This document shows, piece by piece, positions 26,172 through 35,145 of a stretch of DNA of 53,466 nucleotides (its first letter is position 1; every line of letters begins with the position of its first letter). The notes beneath the pieces are model-generated. The model searched no databases, was not told the DNA's origin, and worked only from the letters and a program-made list of their open reading frames with translations. Made by a program: the position numbers and the translations under genes. The DNA is taken from positions 1 to 53,466 of the forward strand of contig DAHXNF010000033.1 in assembly GCA_027366585.1 (NCBI GenBank), in the 5' to 3' direction. Source of the DNA: Thermoplasmatales archaeon (GTDB lineage: Archaea > Thermoplasmatota > Thermoplasmata > Thermoplasmatales > Thermoplasmataceae).

Positions 26172-27713
26172 ATGAAGTGTTCTGAAGTTGCTGTCTTTTT
26201 TAATCAGGTTTCAGCTAAATCCATTAGTGCTAAGGTCGATCCAGCCGATTTGAGTTATATGAAAGGTGCAGGCCTGATTAACCTTTACACAAATGATGAA
26301 TTCAAGGAACTTGCAGATGAGGTTGCACGGCTTCAGAACTTGAACAATATTGCAAGCGGAACAGCCAATGATATAGGAAGACTAAGAGCTGAATACAGTC
26401 AGGATTACAGGGAAACGCATTCTATACTCTTTCACCTGAAAGGTCATAACGCAAAGGAAGAGGAGGAAGAGAAGTTTCAGCAGGAATCTGCTGCGCTAAA
26501 AGAAGACGAGTCCAAGCTTACGGAAGAACAGGCCCAGATAGCTGACTTGATTAAAAAGAAGTCCATTCTTGACGGACTGACTAAGTACGACAACTACTAC
26601 ATCTCTCTCACAAATTCCGGGCGAACTGCTTCCCACAATCTGGGCATAAGGATGTACAGGGTCTCAGACTTAAACTTTAATGATTTCATAGCTCAGGATT
26701 CTGCCACAACATCAGAGCTTATTTCAATTGCAAACAAAACTGCTGTGCATTTCAAGAATTTGTCCTCATCAATATCTGTTGAGGACCCGTCACATATATG
26801 GAGCATAGCTGTGGGTCTGTCAAAAATACAGGGTGACCCTGCCCAGCTTGATGAGAAATTCGTTAGATCATACGCAATACTGGAAAAGTTAACCAAGAAC
26901 CAGGACAACCTCATGATGTCCTCTGAAATATTTACATCTTCTAATGAGGAACCAGATAAAGCTTTTGAGGCACTATCCGAACTTAATCACCAAGTCAGGC
27001 ACCATGCTAAGGTCGACAAGGAATCTTCACTGGGAGTTTCTACTATTCTCTATTTTGCCCGCAGCTATGATGGAACTTATCCGTTGGACAAATTCATTCA
27101 GTACCGTGGCTTGACCGAATCTGACGAGTCTGCTGCTATAATGGCATCTATTAACAGCCCATTTGATGAGATTTCCGGGAAGTACAGGGCAATGCGAACC
27201 TTGTTTGGAAAATGGGGGTATGGTGAGTCCGAGGATACAGAACTCTCATCTTCATATCTTGCCATATCCGACCTTCCATCAGATGGGGTGCAGACGAAAC
27301 TTGGCATAATAATCAACGGACTTAAGTCGTACCTGGAGTACCCGCTCGTGGCTTCTTCCATACTTGCTTCGATCCCGGTCTTTGAGGCAAATGAGACATT
27401 GGACCTAGTGGAACAAGCTTACACAATATTCGGCAAACTCGGATCAGGATTAAGCCAGTCCGAGCTGATTGGGCTTGCGGTCAGGGCAATACACGGAATC
27501 AGGAACGAGATTGTTAGAAACCTGGACACGACTGCAAAGATAGCATCAACGCCTGTGCAGTTCTCTTATCTTCCGTCCGGAATGTGGATGCCGCTCTTTG
27601 TGCCTTTCATTGTGCCAATGATTGCGATTCACTCGAGCTACTACTCGACTTTCAGTTCAATGGGTGGAGTTCACCCCGGGCATATGCATGTATCCGGGGG
27701 CATGCAGGGATGA
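26172..27713 (+). CDS. Unknown 513-residue protein with coiled coil, second gene of the operon
   Basis: Not recognised. Residues about 60-135 are strongly charged and helical, with a Glu/Lys-rich coiled coil (KEEEEEKFQQESAALKE). The middle is helical and soluble. The last 60 residues contain a hydrophobic segment (PSGMWMPLFVPFIVPMIAIH) and a Gly/His/Met-rich tail (MGGVHPGHMHVSGGMQG) that could bind a metal. A TTG at 26157 would overlap the previous gene; the ATG at 26172 lies 4 nt after that stop and is preferred. Its TGA overlaps the ATG of the third gene as ATGA. The very tight coupling on both sides argues that the three proteins act together, perhaps at the membrane. Confidence 0.65.
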   Translation: MKCSEVAVFFNQVSAKSISAKVDPADLSYMKGAGLINLYTNDEFKELADEVARLQNLNNIASGTANDIGRLRAEYSQDYRETHSILFHLKGHNAKEEEEEKFQQESAALKEDESKLTEEQAQIADLIKKKSILDGLTKYDNYYISLTNSGRTASHNLGIRMYRVSDLNFNDFIAQDSATTSELISIANKTAVHFKNLSSSISVEDPSHIWSIAVGLSKIQGDPAQLDEKFVRSYAILEKLTKNQDNLMMSSEIFTSSNEEPDKAFEALSELNHQVRHHAKVDKESSLGVSTILYFARSYDGTYPLDKFIQYRGLTESDESAAIMASINSPFDEISGKYRAMRTLFGKWGYGESEDTELSSSYLAISDLPSDGVQTKLGIIINGLKSYLEYPLVASSILASIPVFEANETLDLVEQAYTIFGKLGSGLSQSELIGLAVRAIHGIRNEIVRNLDTTAKIASTPVQFSYLPSGMWMPLFVPFIVPMIAIHSSYYSTFSSMGGVHPGHMHVSGGMQG

Positions 27714-28729
27714 GTAAAGTCTTTCCTGCTTTGCTTGCACTGATCTTTATTGCTGTAATATTCCAGGGTAGCTCGGTTAGTCATTATGTTCCTTCGGGCG
27801 GGCTTTTCTTCAAATACACGGAAGTATCCAGCCTTGACAATGGTACAGGTTATTATGCTGGCTACTCACAGCTATGCTATACAAATGGTTCAGAAAATGT
27901 GATTAACGTTAATTCTGGAATTGCATCCATGCATTATCAATACAATTGCACTTTCACGAATAATACGGGCGGCTACCTGAAGGTTAGCTCTAGCGGAAAT
28001 TATACTTTCTCGACTCAGACTTTTCTTTATGTAAATGGTACAGACAACCAGACTGGCTATGTGAATCCAACGGTCTGGTTCTACATAAACAATTCTAAGT
28101 CCGCTGGTGATTCATTTGAAATGCTTAATACTCTGATGCAGGTGGTCTCTACCGATTATGCCTATAAAATGCCAAACACCGACTCATACGTGGAAACAAT
28201 ATTTACTGAAGGAAATGGAAGCTATCCGGACGGAAACCTCACTGCAGATTACAATTGTAAAGCATATTATGATCCGGCCACAGGCTTTATTGTTGGATAC
28301 CAGTACCTAGAGCAAGACAAGGGCCCATCAGGTACATCATTCAGCTTTTCGGAAACGCTGCACGTGACATCTTCCAGCTATGCTCTTACACCTGCGACAC
28401 CACCTTCAACTACCAGTAAAAGCGGTTTCGCAGGCCTTGGCAACCTGCTGATTGTCATAGTCCCGATTATATTCATAATCTTAATTTTGGTCATTTTGGT
28501 AGGCCTGATCCGGCGTCGAAAAAAGATACCGAAACATTCTGTCCAGGGACATGTTTCCTTCAATACACCTCCCGCGCAGGAGCCGCCTCCGCTTAACATG
28601 TCTGCAGCCCAGCCGGAAGTGCAGCAGATAGTAGTAAAGGAGGTTGTGAAAGTAAAATGCCAGTACTGTGGCTCGTTGATGGACTCAACTGCTGAAAGAT
28701 GCCCGATTTGTGGTGCACCTAGGAGTTAA
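27710..28729 (+). CDS. Single-pass membrane protein with external domain and cytoplasmic zinc ribbon, third gene of the operon
   Basis: A 339-residue protein. Residues 4-25 are a signal peptide or anchor (KVFPALLALIFIAVIFQGSS). Residues 26-235 are an Asn/Tyr/Thr-rich external domain with many N-x-S/T sequons. A membrane helix follows at about 240-265 (LLIVIVPIIFIILILVILVGLI), then an RRRKK stop-transfer and a Pro-rich linker. A C-terminal zinc ribbon carries two pairs: CQYCG and CPICG. An external domain joined through one helix to a cytoplasmic zinc ribbon suggests a sensor or assembly protein. The ATG overlaps the previous stop (ATGA), so this start is chosen over one 126 nt upstream inside the preceding gene. 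The 3' end overlaps the convergent GNAT gene by 45 nt. Confidence 0.7.
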   Translation: MSKVFPALLALIFIAVIFQGSSVSHYVPSGGLFFKYTEVSSLDNGTGYYAGYSQLCYTNGSENVINVNSGIASMHYQYNCTFTNNTGGYLKVSSSGNYTFSTQTFLYVNGTDNQTGYVNPTVWFYINNSKSAGDSFEMLNTLMQVVSTDYAYKMPNTDSYVETIFTEGNGSYPDGNLTADYNCKAYYDPATGFIVGYQYLEQDKGPSGTSFSFSETLHVTSSSYALTPATPPSTTSKSGFAGLGNLLIVIVPIIFIILILVILVGLIRRRKKIPKHSVQGHVSFNTPPAQEPPPLNMSAAQPEVQQIVVKEVVKVKCQYCGSLMDSTAERCPICGAPRS

Positions 28730-29521
28730 CATTGGGATTGAAATTCTCGAATCATCTGTTGCATGCAGGTAAATCTTTGATGAGGCCTTGAATCCAGTAC
28801 TCTCAGCTATTCGTCTGGAATATTCATTACCGTCTGAGATTTCAGAGAAGGCAGTTCTAACACCAAGGCTCTTAAGCAGGATAAGCCTGGCATGGAGGAG
28901 ATCCGTTCCTATCTTCTGATTTCTGAACCTGGGCAGTACACAAAGTGAGGTTAACCTTCCATACTGACTGGAAGCGGAGGCCCATCCGAGTCCCTTTATC
29001 TCATTTCCGCTCCTGGAAGCGAAGCACCAGTCTCCATTCAGGAAGGCAGATCTCACCCACCTTCTGTTCATTCCAGGGAATACGGTTTCCATGGTATCCT
29101 CAATGTAACTCACGTCAGACTCATTAAGCATCTCAATCTCATGTGTGAATGTTTTCGGCTCATTCCATGCAGAAAGTGCAAGCTCATAAATTGTGTATGT
29201 TTCTAATGGATTTGTACCGATTATTTCTGAAAAAATTGTGGATCCATGCAACGATGAAAGGTAGTGATCCAAAATTACATGCGATTTGGTGAAAACAGTA
29301 CCTGACTTCTCCAGCTGATCAAGAACCATTATGCCTGCGACTTCACCCGATTGATCATATACAATCTCAACAATGCCGCCGGCGTAAAAGGTTTCTTTCA
29401 TGAAATGCGGGATGAATGAGTCGAAATATGAAATACCTGCAGTCCTTGGAATCTTAAATTCCTCAGGTGATCTCACCCTTGCGTAGTTAAATTGAGCGCT
29501 TTGTTCGCCTGAATAGGTCAT
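28685..29521 (-). CDS. GNAT family N-acetyltransferase
   Basis: A 278-residue protein. The GNAT domain lies in the C-terminal half (about 125-265), with the acetyl-CoA motif LTSLCVLPRFRNQKIGTDLLHARL (R/Q-x-x-G-x-G/A type). The following DGNEYSRRIAESTGFKASS segment is the family's terminal alpha/beta unit. The N-terminal 120 residues are a separate alpha/beta domain that may be a degenerate GNAT repeat. The acceptor is unknown. It runs against the three-gene operon and overlaps its last gene by 45 nt, an unusually long convergent overlap. Confidence 0.75.
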   Translation of the reverse strand: MTYSGEQSAQFNYARVRSPEEFKIPRTAGISYFDSFIPHFMKETFYAGGIVEIVYDQSGEVAGIMVLDQLEKSGTVFTKSHVILDHYLSSLHGSTIFSEIIGTNPLETYTIYELALSAWNEPKTFTHEIEMLNESDVSYIEDTMETVFPGMNRRWVRSAFLNGDWCFASRSGNEIKGLGWASASSQYGRLTSLCVLPRFRNQKIGTDLLHARLILLKSLGVRTAFSEISDGNEYSRRIAESTGFKASSKIYLHATDDSRISIPMLTPRCTTNRASFSS

Positions 29522-30013
29522 TTCTAAATGTAATCAGCTAAGTCTATATTACATTTAATCCCAGGAATATTCAACGCTTATAAGTGCTGTTCTGAATACT
29601 TTGTATCAGATCGACGGAAGCTTGAAAGGATTGTTGGCCTGTTCGTTGACATGATTCCTAAAGATCAATTTTGAGTGAGTTGAGGTTTTAACTATGTTTA
29701 ACTTAAAGTGGAGTATGATCATAATTGGGTAAGATACCCTGTACCCAATTAGTCAGAGCACGTGATGAGTACTGTTCGTGAGTAATCTTAAGTAGCTGTT
29801 TTTGAAACGACTTGACAATTTATACGACGAGATAGTTTCATTCGTTGTTGAAAATAATCTGAAATCATTTGATGCTTCCTGAAAGATATCGCGTGGTCCA
29901 ATTGCAAGAAGGAAGTTATTCATGCTTTCGAATCTTTTTAAATATTCGGCACATATTGTTCAGAAACCAGAATTATGAGGGGATTACATCAAGCAATCTG
30001 AATATGCGCACCA
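29522..30013. other. Intergenic region with an alternative-hairpin repeat
   Basis: No supported gene. The notable structure is the inverted repeat at 29722-29751, listed separately. The remainder has stops in all frames. Confidence 0.5.
29722..29751. repeat. 10-bp perfect inverted repeat with an internal competing hairpin
   Basis: TAATTGGGTA at 29722-29731 is the exact complement of TACCCAATTA at 29742-29751. Inside it, GGGTA (29727-29731) can also pair with an earlier TACCC at 29735-29739, giving two mutually exclusive stems. It lies about 200 nt upstream of the GNAT start and about 260 nt beyond the stop of the glycoprotein gene, so either a regulatory or a 3'-end role is possible. Confidence 0.5.
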
Positions 30014-31651
30014 CTATATAGTAATCAAAGGGCCTAAAGCATGAACTTCGATGTTGCCCACTTGAAGAACTGAAGGATTCAGGATTACGCTTGCGTCGAA
30101 TGCCTGAGGAGAGAAACTGCTGAGGCTAAAGCTTTCGGCATAATTCTGGGTATAAGATGAGACGATAACAGAAGAAAGGAGAGCTACTGCAGATGATACA
30201 AAGCCCACCATACTGTAGATCTCAGCTATCAACGCTGTTGTAGCAACCGTTCCTCCACCGGGTGGAGCTGCAATTGCAGCAGCTGCCGCAACTGCTATGC
30301 CCATTCCTGCAAACACGGGTGGGAGCAGACCTGTGATATTGGCAAGTTTGGAGTTAGTTCCATTTTCAAGATTGGACCATGCAGAAGGGAAGATAAGCTC
30401 ATGTCCGTAGGAAATAGTTCCTACAACACTGGAATCGTTGCCCGTAAGATCCGCTATTGCTTGGGCGAAGTCCCCAGGAAGGTAACCAGAATCGACGGAA
30501 TAATGTGATCCGGGCGGATTCTCGATATATTCCTGAACCTGCCAGTCGTTCTCCGCTATCGTATCAGTATATGTTACCTGTCCGTTGCACACTATCGTAA
30601 GAACCTTGATCAACTGGTAGTCGCTGATCTGCACAGAAACATTGCTTAAGTATATGTATGTGACGTTCCAACTGGAGTTTGTGAAGGGTGATGGATATGC
30701 AGTAATTACTAGGGCATTCCAGTACTCAACAATTGAAGGATCGATGCTTGCAGTTGCCGATGTTGAGGACGTGAAGTTCCATCCGTTTATGTTCGATGCA
30801 TTAGAGCTCTCGGAACCAAATCCCTGTGCCGATGTGAACGACAACGGTATATTCTCACAACCAAATGTACCACCAAGAACGAAGTCGCCTCCATTTGAGT
30901 AGTTAAGCACCGTTTTATCGTTGAATGCTATGAGCGGAAAATGAATGTTAGAAATGAGGTTCGAGAATGTCTGCTTCCAGTATATCTTCTGTTCAAGCAG
31001 GCAGTCGCTTGGATTGTATTTTCCTGCCAGCGGAACGCTTGCAGGTGCACTTCCAGTGGAATTGCCTGACTGGATCACCTCCTGTGGGGTTCCAAGCGTA
31101 AAAACATGGTTCACGGTAAAGAAACCAGGGAAATCAAGAGGCGAAAACAGTTGAGGGCAAGCCTCTGTGTATATATTGAGCATTGAACCGTTTGGTATGG
31201 TGAAGACGACCTCAAACATTATCGGCGCCTCTGCCTGCAGATCCCCGTTGGCACCTAGTGCATTCAGCCAGGAATTCTTCAGGCTGTAGAATGAATAATT
31301 GAGGTTGAACGAGAAAGAACCGTTCGGGTTCAATGAATGCGTTCCAAGGGGTATGCTTGAATTTGCCCGCATATACGGATAACCAGTTCCATTCATCGAA
31401 GGATCGAACATGGTAGCGTTAGTCATGAATGCTTCAATCATACCGGTCACCTGACTCGCAGGGGAAGTTGATGCATTGAAAGCAGAAGCGTTGGACGACA
31501 GAACATATGTCAGGTTACCTTCAACCGTTGGACCCACCCTGGATGAATTATTGGAAGGAAGAGACAATGGGTGAAATATGAAGAGGCTGGAAACAATGGC
31601 AATAGCAACGATGATAGCGAGAATGCGTGTTTTTGTGCGTTTATTGCCCAT
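30014..31651 (-). CDS. Large secreted, probably glycosylated membrane protein of unknown function
   Basis: A 545-residue protein with an N-terminal signal/anchor helix (about residues 9-30: TRILAIIVAIAIVSSLFIFH). A long Asn/Ser/Thr-rich external region follows, with many N-x-S/T sequons. A hydrophobic Ala/Gly-rich stretch lies at about 450-495 (GMGIAVAAAAAIAAPPGGG, then SMVGFVSSAVALLSSVIVSS), with about 45 residues after it. The composition is like archaeal surface glycoproteins, but I recognise no domain. It has its own TATA box at leaderless spacing. No obvious partner gene is adjacent. Confidence 0.7.
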   Translation of the reverse strand: MGNKRTKTRILAIIVAIAIVSSLFIFHPLSLPSNNSSRVGPTVEGNLTYVLSSNASAFNASTSPASQVTGMIEAFMTNATMFDPSMNGTGYPYMRANSSIPLGTHSLNPNGSFSFNLNYSFYSLKNSWLNALGANGDLQAEAPIMFEVVFTIPNGSMLNIYTEACPQLFSPLDFPGFFTVNHVFTLGTPQEVIQSGNSTGSAPASVPLAGKYNPSDCLLEQKIYWKQTFSNLISNIHFPLIAFNDKTVLNYSNGGDFVLGGTFGCENIPLSFTSAQGFGSESSNASNINGWNFTSSTSATASIDPSIVEYWNALVITAYPSPFTNSSWNVTYIYLSNVSVQISDYQLIKVLTIVCNGQVTYTDTIAENDWQVQEYIENPPGSHYSVDSGYLPGDFAQAIADLTGNDSSVVGTISYGHELIFPSAWSNLENGTNSKLANITGLLPPVFAGMGIAVAAAAAIAAPPGGGTVATTALIAEIYSMVGFVSSAVALLSSVIVSSYTQNYAESFSLSSFSPQAFDASVILNPSVLQVGNIEVHALGPLITI

Positions 31652-31672
31652 GTATGATTATAATGTATTTGT

Positions 31673-31682
31673 CTATATATAT
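31673..31682 (-). promoter_or_regulatory. TATA box of the secreted glycoprotein gene
   Basis: On the minus strand ATATATATAG is centred about 27 nt before the ATG at 31651, a leaderless spacing. Confidence 0.5.
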
Positions 31683-31950
31683 TGTCACGGGTTAGCAATC
31701 TGAAGTTAGATCGCTTGCGCAAGTTCTATTCCAGGCTTAATTCTCCCTCTTTTACATTATAGATCCATCGATTAATTTGCAAGACGGTTTGTGAGAACAT
31801 TTGTCTTAGCAAGTTTGTTACTTAAATGTGAGCTTACACCTTAGTTTCAGAACATGGCCATAGAAGAATCTCATGCAGCAAGCGTAATATAATGAACTTT
31901 CTGTCTTTTGTTCAAGAAATATGTTGGTACGGATTCAAGTATCCTTCACT

Positions 31951-32116
31951 GGCATGGTATCCAATCTTTTCCAGCACCTGTCGGACTTGATTTCACTGGA
32001 TTTATGCTTTACTCTGGGTGTATGCCTGGATTATTATAGGAATGATTTATGTTGGAATATACAGACCAGAAAGTAATGGGAAAGATTCTAGGGTTCAACA
32101 GCCGTCGGAGAGATAA
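31951..32116 (+). pseudogene. Decayed C-terminal fragment of a TDT transporter
   Basis: The frame ending at 32114-32116 reads LWVYAWIIIGMIYVGIYRPE and on to PSER-stop. This aligns without gaps and with the same length to the last 34 residues of the intact transporter at 23584-24651 (LWVYAWINTGVIFVGMHKSE...). Upstream, TFTGF-like sequence precedes in another frame because of a one-base deletion near 32003. A segment between two LWVY-encoding repeats of the parent is also missing. The rest of the gene is gone, so it is a relic of a divergent paralogue. Confidence 0.75.
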
Positions 32117-32472
32117 GCAACGATATTGATATTTCTTCCCGCCTCTTTGCAATAGAGCACACATGATGGGAAAATCGCCTCATAATTTTTACATACGATA
32201 TTTCTTACAATTCCTCTACATCATGTTCAGTAACCACAGGGTCCTTCCAGACACTCTTAACCTAACTTGCTGGAATGAAACGTACCTTTGCTACACCTCA
32301 ATAGGGAAGGTCCTTCTTATGCGTATTTATGATTCATCTGGATTTCGTAGGGCTTATTCCAGATATTGCGGAAACAATGCACCCGCCTCAGGAATCAAAT
32401 TCAAATTTACTGCTTGACCGACCCGGCATAATGACTCCCGGCAGAAATGAGGCATGGGGCATCCAGATAAAA
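32117..32472. other. Gene-free stretch, probably decayed sequence
   Basis: Short frames occur on the plus strand but none has recognisable domains or a promoter. It continues the decayed zone after the TDT relic and ends at the stop of the M20 gene. Confidence 0.45.
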
Positions 32473-33645
32473 TCAATGCTTCCTGCTGAATTCCTCTCTA
32501 GCGGCAATAGCTATTGATGGGTCGCCAAGAATTCTCAGGCAAGCATTGACGGCGGCCTCAATGCCAATCTCGAGGGACTGGCTCGCCTTAACTGGATCTG
32601 CATATTTCCTGAATTCATCTGAATGCCCGGGGGTCCCTTCCGGTGATATCTTCACGTCAATGTGACCTGTGGGAACAACCCTGCTGACATTTCCTTCATC
32701 TGTGCTTCCGGAAGGAATGAGGTCATCCGTGATTGTTGTAAACTCCATTTTTCTTGCCGAAAGTGTGTCGGCCAGCAAGCTGTCAAGAGTTGAGTTGATC
32801 TTGTAGCCCTGGTAAAGCGGAGAAGTCGGAGTAATTTCCAAGGAGCATCCAAAGGATTCAGCAGAAGAGTTTGCTATACGTTTCATCTTCTCAACCATTT
32901 GCTTCAGGGAAGACATGGAGGTTGATCTCAGATCCACCTCTAGCACTGCCCTTTCGGGTACAACATTTGTCGCCGTGCCCGCTTCCCTGAAGTACATGCC
33001 TATGACCGGGTGCTTGTCTGTCTTGATGGAATCTCGCATAAAGTTGATCCCGGTGTATGCGAGAACCGCAGCATCGAGTGCGTTATTGCCAGCCTCGGGA
33101 GAATCTGCAGCATGGGAAGCTTTTCCCTTTAATGTGAGGAGGTACGAAACATCAGAGAATGATGTGGAACCTACTGCCCAAATGTCGGAAGGATGCATTC
33201 CAAACATAATGTCGGTTTTGTCAAAGACGCCATCTTCAGCCAGCTTCACCTTGCTGCCTGAGTATTCACCAATCCCCTCTTCTGATGGAGTACCGTAGAC
33301 TTCTATCGTTCCATCCGTAAGTTTTTCTGCAAGTGCAGCAGCAACCCCATACGCCCACGCTGAGATCAGGTTGTGGCCGCATGAATGTCCATTTGGCAGG
33401 GCATCATATTCTGCAAGAAGCCCTATAACCGGGTGACCCTTACCCTTGGTGGCCTTGAATGCAGTGGTCATCCCATCAAATGGTTTCTGAATGGAGAAAC
33501 CTCGTTCCCTGAGCTTCGATGACAGCAGGTCGGAAGACTTGAACTCCTTGCTCCCTATCTCTGCAAAATCATAAATGGATTTTGAAACATCAATAATGTC
33601 GCGAAAAAGATCCTGCGGAATTGCTCCATTGTTCATAGAAAGCAT
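32473..33645 (-). CDS. M20D family amidohydrolase (aminobenzoyl-glutamate hydrolase-like)
   Basis: A 390-residue metalloamidohydrolase. The family motif NGHSCGHNLISAWAYG carries the metal Cys and His, EYDALP precedes it, and GTPSEEGIGE holds the catalytic Glu. MFGMHPSDIW gives a further His. The dimerisation domain includes GKASHAADSPEAGNNALDAAV, and TATNVVPERA is also diagnostic. M20D enzymes hydrolyse N-acyl or aminobenzoyl-glutamate amides, or indole-3-acetyl-amino-acid-like amides. The gene follows moaB by 52 nt on the same strand but has no obvious part in molybdopterin synthesis. The start may be the first ATG or the one three codons later (MNNGAIP). Confidence 0.85.
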   Translation of the reverse strand: MLSMNNGAIPQDLFRDIIDVSKSIYDFAEIGSKEFKSSDLLSSKLRERGFSIQKPFDGMTTAFKATKGKGHPVIGLLAEYDALPNGHSCGHNLISAWAYGVAAALAEKLTDGTIEVYGTPSEEGIGEYSGSKVKLAEDGVFDKTDIMFGMHPSDIWAVGSTSFSDVSYLLTLKGKASHAADSPEAGNNALDAAVLAYTGINFMRDSIKTDKHPVIGMYFREAGTATNVVPERAVLEVDLRSTSMSSLKQMVEKMKRIANSSAESFGCSLEITPTSPLYQGYKINSTLDSLLADTLSARKMEFTTITDDLIPSGSTDEGNVSRVVPTGHIDVKISPEGTPGHSDEFRKYADPVKASQSLEIGIEAAVNACLRILGDPSIAIAAREEFSRKH

Positions 33646-33697
33646 GATGTCGAGAGAGAAAATAATTCTTATCCTCCTGTCCTGAAAGCTTCACCTG

Positions 33698-34186
33698 TTA
33701 TCTATGCAGTTCATGGAGCAGGTGCCCAACCTCAGGTAGTATCAGGTCGTTCAGGCCAAGCGAGGCGGCTTCCGGAGAGCCGGGAAGGCAGAAAACCGCT
33801 TTTCGGTTCACAATGAAACTGGAAGCTCTGGAGAGCATTGCAGCAGTTCCGACCTCACGATAGGAAAGCAACTGGAATTGCACCATGAAGCCGGTCATCT
33901 CCTTCTGTGAAATGCTCCTGACTGCCTCAACTGTTACATCGAATTGAGTGATTCCAGTTCCGCCGGTTATAAGGAGAATGTCGCAATTTTCTAACATAGA
34001 CATTACTGCCTCTACTATTGCGACAGAATCATCCTTTACTATACGCATATCAACGTCTCCGTACCCAGCGCTGTTTAAGATCCGATGCAGTGCCGCTCCA
34101 GATTCATCGTTTTCCTGAACACGGGTATTGCTGCAGGTCAGGACTGAAAACCGGGCTTTATCTCCCTTTGATGTGTGATCATGCAT
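33698..34186 (-). CDS. moaB: Molybdopterin adenylyltransferase, MoaB/MogA type
   Basis: Adenylylates molybdopterin to activate it for molybdate insertion. At 162 aa it has the family's FSVLTCSNTR opening, the TGGTGI substrate loop at residues 74-79, and the C-terminal CLPGSPEAASLGLNDLILPEVGHLL motif. The start overlaps the end of moaC by 8 nt, so the pair is coupled. Confidence 0.93.
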   Translation of the reverse strand: MHDHTSKGDKARFSVLTCSNTRVQENDESGAALHRILNSAGYGDVDMRIVKDDSVAIVEAVMSMLENCDILLITGGTGITQFDVTVEAVRSISQKEMTGFMVQFQLLSYREVGTAAMLSRASSFIVNRKAVFCLPGSPEAASLGLNDLILPEVGHLLHELHR

Positions 34187-34610
34187 GCACTTTTACCTTC
34201 TTTTCAACATGGATATCAAAGATACTGGTTTCCGGATAGTTGCCTGTTTCATCCTTTTCCAGGTACTTGGTCATATCCCATACAGTCAGCAGGGCAGCGG
34301 TAACGCATGACAGTGCTTCCATCTCTACTCCAGTCTTATAGGAAGCCTTGACCTCGCAGGTGGCTTTCACTTCTCTGCGATCCATGGCAAAGGTTACATC
34401 TACTTTCTCTATCGGGATCTGATGACAGAGGGGTAGGAGATCAGGGGTGTGCTTGGCTGCCATAATCCCTGCAACCCTTGCAGTTGACATTACATCTCCT
34501 TTCTTTATATGGCCCTTCTTAATGAGATCAATCGTATCCTCCCTTAACATTATTTTTCCCGATGCAACTGCACTGCGCTGTACAATTTCTTTATCAGATA
34601 TGTCTATCAA
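34179..34610 (-). CDS. moaC: Cyclic pyranopterin monophosphate synthase accessory/synthase MoaC
   Basis: With MoaA it converts GTP to cyclic pyranopterin monophosphate, the first molybdopterin intermediate. The 143-residue protein has the MoaC hallmark AGIMAAKHTPDLLPLCHQIPI, with Lys and His of the active site, and the later KTGVEMEALSCVTAALLTVWDM and EKDETGNYP motifs. It is the first gene of the moaC-moaB pair. Confidence 0.96.
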   Translation of the reverse strand: MIDISDKEIVQRSAVASGKIMLREDTIDLIKKGHIKKGDVMSTARVAGIMAAKHTPDLLPLCHQIPIEKVDVTFAMDRREVKATCEVKASYKTGVEMEALSCVTAALLTVWDMTKYLEKDETGNYPETSIFDIHVEKKVKVHA

Positions 34611-34731
34611 GCCCTATCATGGGTGTATTCCCAACTTATTTAAAAGTGCAGCCATGAAACTTATCTATTGAGTTCGAGGAACCTATTGGTGTGATAATTA
34701 TATTGCCGTTTGCATTACTGGCTGATCAAGG

Positions 34732-35145
34732 ATGCTTGCAAGAGTCCAGTCAGAACCACTGTCCATAGATTTCCTCTTCCTGGAAAAGGGGAGAGGCAAC
34801 TCCGGCGCCCTTGTGTTTTTTGAAGGCATAGTTAGGCAAATGACAGGCAATCTCGAGATCGATTCCCTCTTCTATGAAGCGTATACCCAGATGGCAGAAA
34901 CGAAAATGATGGAAATCATCAAGACGGCAAATGAGAAATACAAGCTCATTGACGCCGTTGCAATTCACCGGATCGGAGTCATATTGCCAGGGGAACCATC
35001 AGTGTTGGTTGCAGTATGGTCTGAGCACAGAGATGAGGCATTCAAGGCATGCAGATATATCATTGATGAGATCAAGGAGAATGTGCCAATCTGGAAGAAA
35101 GACATCCTCAGGGATGGAGCGTCCAAATGGCACGAAGGTAATTAG
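34732..35145 (+). CDS. moaE: Molybdopterin synthase catalytic subunit MoaE
   Basis: Large subunit of molybdopterin synthase, which adds the dithiolene sulfurs using thiocarboxylated MoaD. The 137-residue length is normal. Motifs: GNSGALVFFEGIVRQM, VAIHRIGVILPGEPSVLVAVWSEHRDEAF and the active-site Lys region PIWKKDILRDGASKW. It is convergent with moaD and overlaps that gene by 4 nt. Confidence 0.95.
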   Translation: MLARVQSEPLSIDFLFLEKGRGNSGALVFFEGIVRQMTGNLEIDSLFYEAYTQMAETKMMEIIKTANEKYKLIDAVAIHRIGVILPGEPSVLVAVWSEHRDEAFKACRYIIDEIKENVPIWKKDILRDGASKWHEGN

